A stretch of DNA of 5,443 nt from positions 1-5,443 of the forward strand of contig JAITKS010000113.1 of NCBI GenBank assembly GCA_031278315.1. Direction: 5' to 3'. A program made the position numbers and the translations under genes. The DNA is from Planctomycetaceae bacterium. GTDB taxonomy: Bacteria > Planctomycetota > Planctomycetia > Pirellulales > Thermoguttaceae. Positions 5,261 through 5,443 of this stretch are shown piece after piece; the first letter of the stretch is position 1, and each line of letters starts with the position of its first letter. The notes below the pieces were generated by a model, which saw only the letters and a program-made list of their open reading frames with translations, was not told where the DNA came from and ran no database searches.

Positions 5261-5443
5261 TTAGATTCCCATTTCTGGTAATGTATCAATGATTTTTACA
5301 CTTTCTACGCTTAGTGTGATTATTCGTTTTATTAAATTCACGATGTATTCGGGATCGTTTTGTTCTTCACACCAATCATTCGGGTCGTTGATTATGCTGC
5401 TCTCTTTGTGAGTTGAAATTTGATAACGATCCAAAATCCAATC
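5261..5443 (-). CDS. Type ISP restriction-modification enzyme, C-terminal fragment
   Basis: The last 60 codons of a gene run in from the right window edge and end at TAA (5261-5263). The peptide contains DRYQISTHKESSIINDPNDW and ends with PEYIVNLIKRIITLSVESVKIIDTLPEMGI. The pattern (Y-Q)-x-(T-x-K-x-S-x-I)-(N-D-P-N-D-W), followed by YI..LI.R.I..S...VKI...LP, is typical of the C terminus of large COG4889-type helicase/methyltransferase proteins, the single-chain type ISP enzymes such as LlaGI and LlaBIII. In that family the order is Mrr-like nuclease, RecA-like translocase, coupler, adenine methyltransferase and target-recognition domain, so this is the end of the recognition domain. They modify and cut foreign DNA. 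Whether the rest is intact cannot be seen. The fragment is too short for the usual ORF size cut-off. Confidence 0.75.
   Translation of the reverse strand, partial: DWILDRYQISTHKESSIINDPNDWCEEQNDPEYIVNLIKRIITLSVESVKIIDTLPEMGI

Overview
The window is AT-rich bacterial DNA in which every supportable gene reads on the minus strand. In genomic order there are a DUF4276-type TOPRIM-like protein, a membrane-anchored thioredoxin-fold protein, a 901-residue Asn-rich Cys-repeat protein, and the last 60 codons of a type ISP restriction-modification enzyme that enters from the right edge. The host cannot be fixed from the sequence. Short GC-rich palindromes of the REP type in an AT-rich background, genes without clear Shine-Dalgarno sites, and thioredoxin-fold and DUF4276 variants of the kind I associate with Planctomycetota suggest an AT-rich, possibly gut-associated member of the Planctomycetota/Verrucomicrobiota group. 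This is inference.

Layout. Positions 1-327 are non-coding and repeat-laden: three palindromes (4-101), three tandem copies of a 25-27 bp AT-rich unit (104-180), and a 76-bp element (218-293) that folds on paper into a four-way cloverleaf with no unpaired base at the junction. The DUF4276-like gene (328-1002) follows. The thioredoxin-like gene (1143-1658) has an N-terminal membrane anchor but has lost the CxxC pair. The gap 1659-2036 holds a 12-bp inverted repeat, a 59-bp hairpin and a plausible terminator for the next gene. The large gene (2037-4742) encodes hydrophobic N-terminal segments, four Cys-hexad cassettes (C-x5-C-x5-C-x5-C), Pro/Asn/Gly low-complexity linkers, a long charged coiled coil and an Asn/Gln-rich tail. 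A 518-bp gene-free stretch (4743-5260) separates it from the partial type ISP gene (5261-5443).

How the parts may relate. The type ISP enzyme is an anti-phage restriction system, and DUF4276 proteins often occur beside ATPases in defence loci, so this may be the edge of a defence or accessory island. No ATPase partner for the DUF4276 protein is visible. The thioredoxin-like and Cys-rich proteins both look membrane-anchored or exported and are neighbours, so a folding or surface-assembly link is conceivable but unproven. The candidate for something undescribed is the 901-residue protein with its strict six-residue Cys periodicity; the cloverleaf repeat comes second.
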